Below are positions 24,102-27,977 of a stretch of DNA of 27,977 nt, in pieces. Source of the stretch: Pseudomonadota bacterium (GTDB lineage: Bacteria > Pseudomonadota > Gammaproteobacteria > Halothiobacillales > Halothiobacillaceae); the NCBI GenBank assembly GCA_021795795.1, contig JAJYPA010000054.1, positions 1-27,977 of the forward strand, in the 5' to 3' direction. Position numbers and translations under genes: made by a program. Position 1 is the stretch's first letter; each line of letters opens with the position of its first letter. A model generated the notes under the pieces. The model made no database searches. It saw only the letters and a program-made list of their open reading frames with translations, and was not told where the DNA came from.

Positions 24102-27100
24102 ATGAGAATACTGCAGGTACGTTTCAAGAATCTGAACTCGCTGGTCGGCGAATGGCAAATCGACCTGATGCATCCGGCCTTCGCGTCTGATGGCATCTTT
24201 GCCATCACCGGTCCCACCGGCGCGGGGAAGACCACGATCCTCGATGCTATTTGCCTCGCTCTTTACGGGCGGACGCCTCGCCTGAATAAGGTAACCAAGA
24301 GCGGAAACGAAATCATGTCCCGCCAGACCGGCGAATGCTTTGCCGAGGTAACCTTCGAAACCCAGTCTGGGCGTTACCGCTGTCACTGGAGCCAACACCG
24401 AGCGCGCAAGAAACCGGATGGCGAACTCCAGGCCCCGAAGCACGAAATTGCCAATGCCGATTCCGGCGAGATTTTCGAATCCAAGATCAGAGGGGTTGCC
24501 GACCAGATCGAGTCGGCTACCGGCATGGACTTTGATCGTTTCACCCGATCCATGTTGCTGGCCCAGGGCGGCTTTGCCGCGTTCCTTCAGGCGGCACCGG
24601 ATGATCGGGCTCCGATTCTGGAGCAGATCACGGGAACAGAGATCTACAGCCAGATATCCATCCGTGTCCATGAACGCCAGCGCGAGGAGCGGGACAAGCT
24701 GAACCTACTCCAGGCGGAAACGGCAGGCATCGTGATTCTTGAGCCGGAGCAGGAACAAGAGATTGGACAGGCACTCGAGACAAAGCAGAAGGAAGAGACA
24801 GACCTTGCGGCTAAATCCACTGAGACCGGGAAAGCCATTGTATGGCTCACTACCATCGATGGGCTGAAGAAGGAAATCGGCGACCTGGCTGACGAGGCGA
24901 GTAAGCTGCTAAGTGATATCGAGACGTTCAAACCGGATCGTGAAAAGCTCAACCGGGCTTTGAATGCCGCCTCGCTGGACGGCGCATACGCGACGCTCAC
25001 CGCCACCCGTAAGCAGCAGACGAATGACAGAGCCGCACTGAAAACCGAGGAAGAGGCTCTTCCTGGAATCGAATCCTCCGCCAAGGAACAGGCCGGAGTA
25101 CTGAAATCGGCTGAGCAACAAACCGCCCGGGCAAAAGAAGAGCTGAAAGCGGCCGCGCCTACATTGCAGAAGGTTCGCTCCCTGGATCAGAAACTTGCCG
25201 ATCAGAAAAAAGCTGTTTCGGAAGGAGATGAGGGCTGTAAGAAGGATGCGGCCAAGATTGACACTGACAAAAAATCCCAACTTGAAGAACAAAATAAACG
25301 TTCCATGGCTCAGGAGACGCTGGAGCTTGTGGGCGGCTACATCAAAGAGCATGCGCAGGATGAATGGCTGATCGGCGGTCTGGCTGGCGTTGAAGAACAG
25401 TTCGGCGGCCTGCTCTCCAAGCAAAATGAAATCGTTCAAAAGGAGGCCGCTCAAGAAACCGCCAATACGACTCTGGAACTGGCGGCAAAGTCACTCGAAG
25501 ACTGTCAGAAGCAATCCGGCATTCGGAAGCAGGAGTTGGAGGACGCCTCGAAGCAGCTTCAGCAGGGTAAAGATGGTTTGAGCCAACTACTGGGGGACCG
25601 CTTGTTGCGGGAATACCGCACCGAGAAAGAAACCCTGCTGCGTGAAATGGCCTTCCTGACGAAGATTGCGGAGCTTGAAGATCATCGGGCAAGGCTGGAA
25701 GACGGCAAGCCCTGTCCACTCTGCGGCGCAACCGAGCACCCGTTTGCGGAGGGGAATGTCCCTGTTCCCGATGAAACCGAAAAGAAGATCGACTCCCTGA
25801 CCAGGCTAATCAGTAAAGCCGAGGATCAGGAATCCGCCATCAAGAAACTCGAAGAAGCAGAAAGCCTGGCCCGCAAAAACCTGACGGAGGCCGAAAAGCT
25901 GGAGTCAGCAGCGGCTAATGACAAGAAGTCTGCCGAGAAAGCTCTGGCCGAGGTGAAGGACGGCCTGGTAAAACTGCGTGCTGATTTTGCCGAACGCAGG
26001 CAGGCCGTCTCTGCCAAACTCCAGCCGCTTGGTATTGCGGACATCCCTGAAACGGACATTTCATCACTGATCGAAACCCTCAGAGCGCGGCTGAAGGCGT
26101 GGCAGGCCCAGGTCAAGAAAAAGGCGGACATCGAGAAACAGATTGCCGACATCGACAGCGAGGTGAAGCGGCTGGATGCGGTTATCGAAACTCAAAGCAC
26201 TGCCCTGACCGAAAAGCTGGAACGCCTGGCGACCTTGAAAAAGGAACTCGCCACCGGAAGTGAAGAGCGTAATGCACTGTACGGCGACAAGAATCCCGAC
26301 GATGAGGAGGTCCGTTTCAACAAGGCGATTTCCGATGCCGAAGCTGCCGAAAAGCAAGCCAGAGAGCTGAACAATGAGCTCCAACAAAAATGGAATACCG
26401 CGAAGTCCCATGTCGAATCTCTGAAGAAACGCATCGACCAACGAGAACCCGAACTGACAAGGCTGGAAAATGAATTCGCCGCAGCACTCGTGCCCGTGGG
26501 ATTTTCAAATGAAGAACAGTTCCTTGCGGCCATATTGCCTTCTGAAGGTCGGGCTGAGTTGACGGCCACGGCCAAGGATCTGGACGAGCGTCAAGCAGAT
26601 CTGAAAACCAGACAGAAGGATCGGGAAACGCGCCTAGCTACGGAAATGGCCCGCAAGATCACCGACAAGTCGCTGGAAGAGCTCGAGCCCCAATTCAAGG
26701 AGCAAGAGGAGGCCTTGAAAGAGCTGCGGGAGATCATTGCCGGTCTCAAGCACAAGCTAAGTGAAAATACAGCTGCAAAAGAGCGGATAAAGGAAAAGCA
26801 GGTAGCTATCGAGGCCCAGAAAAAAGAGTGTCGCAGGTGGGAAAACCTGCACGAATTGATCGGCTCCGCCGACGGCAAGAAGTACCGCAATTTTGCCCAG
26901 GGGCTGACCTTCGAAATGATGATTGGTCACGCCAACCGGCAACTGCAGAAAATGACCGACCGCTACTTGCTGGCCCGGGACGACGCTCAGCCCCTGGAGC
27001 TCAACGTGGTCGACAACTATCAGGCTGGCGAGATTCGGTCCACGAAGAATCTTTCCGGCGGGGAGAGCTTTATTGTCAGCCTATCCCTGGCGCTGGGTTT

Positions 27101-27377
27101 GTCCCACATGGCCAGTAAGAATGTCCGGGTGGATTCGCTGTTCCTGGATGAAGGCTTCGGTACCCTAGACGAGGAAGCCCTCGACACCGCCTTGGAAACC
27201 CTCGCAGGCTTGCAGCAGGACGGCAAGCTGATCGGCGTCATTTCACACGTACCGGCCCTGAAGGAACGGATCAGCACGCAGATCCAAGTAACGCCTCAAA
27301 CCGGTGGCAGAAGCCAGATATCCGGGCCTGGATGCGGCAGGTTGGGCGCTTCAGAACGGGCCCTAGAAGCAGGTTGA
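24102..27377 (+). CDS. sbcC: Exonuclease SbcC (Rad50-type ATPase)
   Basis: 1091 codons (E. coli SbcC about 1048). Opens MRILQVRFKNLNSLVGEW; Walker A GPTGAGKT (37-44); long coiled coils broken by the zinc hook CPLC (C538, C541) at the middle; ABC signature LSGGES (984-989); Walker B LFLDEGFGTLD (D1016, E1017); then the ISHV switch region. All catalytic elements are intact. The last about 30 residues (after IQV) are glycine-rich and look like an unusual tail, perhaps from a shifted 3' end. It would open DNA ends for SbcD and can attack replicating or palindromic phage DNA. Confidence 0.93.
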   Translation: MRILQVRFKNLNSLVGEWQIDLMHPAFASDGIFAITGPTGAGKTTILDAICLALYGRTPRLNKVTKSGNEIMSRQTGECFAEVTFETQSGRYRCHWSQHRARKKPDGELQAPKHEIANADSGEIFESKIRGVADQIESATGMDFDRFTRSMLLAQGGFAAFLQAAPDDRAPILEQITGTEIYSQISIRVHERQREERDKLNLLQAETAGIVILEPEQEQEIGQALETKQKEETDLAAKSTETGKAIVWLTTIDGLKKEIGDLADEASKLLSDIETFKPDREKLNRALNAASLDGAYATLTATRKQQTNDRAALKTEEEALPGIESSAKEQAGVLKSAEQQTARAKEELKAAAPTLQKVRSLDQKLADQKKAVSEGDEGCKKDAAKIDTDKKSQLEEQNKRSMAQETLELVGGYIKEHAQDEWLIGGLAGVEEQFGGLLSKQNEIVQKEAAQETANTTLELAAKSLEDCQKQSGIRKQELEDASKQLQQGKDGLSQLLGDRLLREYRTEKETLLREMAFLTKIAELEDHRARLEDGKPCPLCGATEHPFAEGNVPVPDETEKKIDSLTRLISKAEDQESAIKKLEEAESLARKNLTEAEKLESAAANDKKSAEKALAEVKDGLVKLRADFAERRQAVSAKLQPLGIADIPETDISSLIETLRARLKAWQAQVKKKADIEKQIADIDSEVKRLDAVIETQSTALTEKLERLATLKKELATGSEERNALYGDKNPDDEEVRFNKAISDAEAAEKQARELNNELQQKWNTAKSHVESLKKRIDQREPELTRLENEFAAALVPVGFSNEEQFLAAILPSEGRAELTATAKDLDERQADLKTRQKDRETRLATEMARKITDKSLEELEPQFKEQEEALKELREIIAGLKHKLSENTAAKERIKEKQVAIEAQKKECRRWENLHELIGSADGKKYRNFAQGLTFEMMIGHANRQLQKMTDRYLLARDDAQPLELNVVDNYQAGEIRSTKNLSGGESFIVSLSLALGLSHMASKNVRVDSLFLDEGFGTLDEEALDTALETLAGLQQDGKLIGVISHVPALKERISTQIQVTPQTGGRSQISGPGCGRLGASERALEAG

Positions 27378-27387
27378 CCTTGTGAAA

Positions 27388-27576
27388 ATGTCAGACGATT
27401 TCAAAACAAGCCAAAACCGCTCTCGCGCCAAGCGCCATCAGGATATGGAAGCCATCAACCGGCTGGCCAAACCGTCCTATCTCGGCGTGATCGAGCAGAT
27501 GGAGCGCACGCTGGAACCCATCCGTCGTCAGCAGTTGGAAATCAGTCGCGTCCTCGAAATGTCTGGAGCAACGTAA
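27388..27576 (+). CDS. Small helical protein of unknown function, last gene of the operon
   Basis: 62 codons from the ATG at 27388 (a GTG at 27382 is in frame; AGGTTGACC lies upstream). Sequence is basic and helical (SQNRSRAKRHQDMEAINRLA, then MERTLEPIRRQQLEISRVLE). It follows sbcC by 10 bp. Its stop lies at the boundary of an IS110-family remnant, so the gene may have been shortened at its 3' end or the frame may be intact; the sequence alone does not decide. No family recognised. Confidence 0.5.
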   Translation: MSDDFKTSQNRSRAKRHQDMEAINRLAKPSYLGVIEQMERTLEPIRRQQLEISRVLEMSGAT

Positions 27577-27775
27577 GCAATGGGATGGACGTCCCCACCC
27601 TATAACGGCATGTATGTGCCATAGTGAGAGTTTTCCTCACCACGCGAGCAATAGGAGGAGTCTGCAAATGGAGATTAAGACGATTGGCATAGATTTGGCG
27701 AAGAACGTATTTCAGGTGCACGCCGTGGATTCCGACTGGCCGGGATCAGCCCGGCTAACCCGTTTTTCTCTCTGA
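27577..27775 (+). mobile_element. IS110-family element remnant
   Basis: The segment holds an upstream noncoding part with the palindrome GGACGTCC (27587-27594) and a small hairpin GGCA/TGCC (about 27607-27620), a strong ribosome site (AGGAGG) and the first codons of an IS110-type transposase. The element breaks off at about 27735-27775. The exact left boundary is estimated from the end of the preceding gene. IS110 elements carry a noncoding end that can encode a bridge RNA; too little remains to tell. Confidence 0.55.
27668..27775 (+). pseudogene. IS110-family transposase, N-terminal fragment
   Basis: ATG at 27668 follows AGGAGGAG. The product starts MEIKTIGIDLAKNVFQVHAV, the hallmark DEDD-domain N-terminus of IS110-family transposases (first acidic residue D9), but ends after 35 codons, whereas the family has about 320-400 residues. 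The last residues (from about SDWPGSARL) do not continue the family sequence, so the gene is truncated by recombination with unrelated DNA. Non-functional. Confidence 0.8.
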
Positions 27776-27795
27776 GGTTAGCCCTGGGTTAGCCC
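27753..27795. repeat. GGTTAGCC repeat cluster at the remnant junction
   Basis: GGCTAACC at 27753-27760 is inverted relative to GGTTAGCC at 27776-27783 and again in GGGTTAGCCC at 27786-27795. The first pair can form an 8-bp stem with a 15-nt loop. It lies exactly where the IS110 fragment ends and before the tRNA terminator, so it could be the end of another mobile element or a recombination footprint. Confidence 0.55.
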
Positions 27796-27834
27796 GAAAA
27801 AATGAAGGCACCTAGCAAGGTTCGCTAAGTGCCT
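27796..27834 (-). terminator. Rho-independent terminator downstream of tRNA-Arg
   Basis: An 11-bp stem with one mismatch pairs 27806-27816 with 27824-27834 around a 7-nt loop. On the minus strand it is followed by TCATTTTTT, a proper U-tract. It is 8 bp beyond the 3' end of the tRNA gene and in the same direction. On the plus strand the hairpin is followed by GTTTTA, so weak bidirectional action is possible. Confidence 0.75.
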
Positions 27835-27842
27835 GTTTTACA

Positions 27843-27919
27843 TGGTGCGCTCGGAGAGAGTCGAACTCCCGACCTACTGGTTCGTAGCCAGTTGCTCTAT
27901 CCAGCTGAGCTACGAGCGC
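27843..27919 (-). tRNA. tRNA-Arg (anticodon ACG)
   Basis: 77 nt with encoded CCA. The acceptor stem GCGCTCG/CGAGCGC pairs perfectly, D arm GCTC/GAGC, anticodon stem ACTGG/CCAGT with loop CTACGAA (anticodon ACG at 27883-27885), T arm GGGAG/CTCTC with TTCGACT loop, discriminator A. It would be modified to ICG and read CGN arginine codons. The 3' end faces the island, the common arrangement for tRNA genes used as integration sites. Confidence 0.97.
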
Positions 27920-27930
27920 GTGGAGGGCGT

Positions 27931-27959
27931 AATATACTCACAGGAGAGAGTTTGGTCAA
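27931..27959 (-). promoter_or_regulatory. Sigma70 promoter of tRNA-Arg
   Basis: On the minus strand TTGACC (27959-27954) and TATATT (27936-27931) are separated by 17 bp. The -10 box ends 11 bp before the tRNA 5' end. Both boxes are near consensus and the position is right for a tRNA transcript. Confidence 0.75.
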
Positions 27960-27977
27960 TCCTTCGTCGCATCCGCC

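Noticed and set aside
27843..27919. A second att copy of the tRNA 3' end inside the window
   Set aside because: Reading both strands showed no duplicate of the T-arm/acceptor end; an exact search would be needed for imperfect copies.

Overview
The window looks like a genomic (defence) island in a Gram-negative proteobacterium. The evidence is a CCA-encoding tRNA-Arg(ACG) gene at the right edge, sigma70-type promoters (TTGACA/TATATT), IS21- and IS110-family remnants, moderately high GC, and a phage/plasmid-like replication cassette. A gammaproteobacterial or Acidithiobacillus-like host would fit, but nothing in the sequence proves the genus.

Left part (1-5300): an IS21-family istA gene runs off the left edge, followed by its end region with regularly spaced repeats and a 53-bp perfect palindrome. 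Two minus-strand orphan genes follow (a small membrane protein and a 278-aa protein of unknown function). Next comes a plus-strand accessory cassette: an AlpA/excisionase-like HTH protein, a CHC2-type zinc-finger primase-like protein, a RepA-like replicative ATPase and a TubC-docking-domain-like protein. This resembles the replication module of an integrative element or phage satellite. No integrase is present in the window.

Core (5295-27576): a promoter with phased 9-bp repeats drives what looks like one very long, tightly packed plus-strand operon. It starts with a small HTH regulator and then encodes a complete type 1 BREX system in the canonical order brxA-brxB-brxC-pglX-pglZ-brxL. Between brxC and pglX sits an AT-richer two-gene cassette, an ABC-type ATPase plus a small protein with a PD-(D/E)xK-like motif. 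This is the position that the PARIS genes ariA/ariB occupy in Salmonella BREX loci, but the effector here looks different. pglX carries a sharply AT-richer central block consistent with an exchanged target-recognition domain. brxL ends in a phospholipase-D-like (MIT_C-like) domain. After brxL the operon continues without a break into a Rad50/RloC-like zinc-hook ATPase (candidate anticodon-nuclease relative), sbcD, sbcC and a 62-aa orphan.

Right edge (27577-27977): a truncated IS110-family transposase, a short cluster of GGTTAGCC repeats, a terminator, and tRNA-Arg on the minus strand with its own promoter. The tRNA 3' end faces the island, as expected if the island used this tRNA as its insertion site; no matching att repeat was found inside the window.

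Working model (inference): BREX methylation (PglX, with PglZ and other Brx factors) marks self DNA and excludes phage. The embedded ATPase-nuclease pair, the zinc-hook ATPase and SbcCD would act as co-expressed second-line effectors, so the operon would be a layered defence unit with three separate SMC/ABC-type ATPases.
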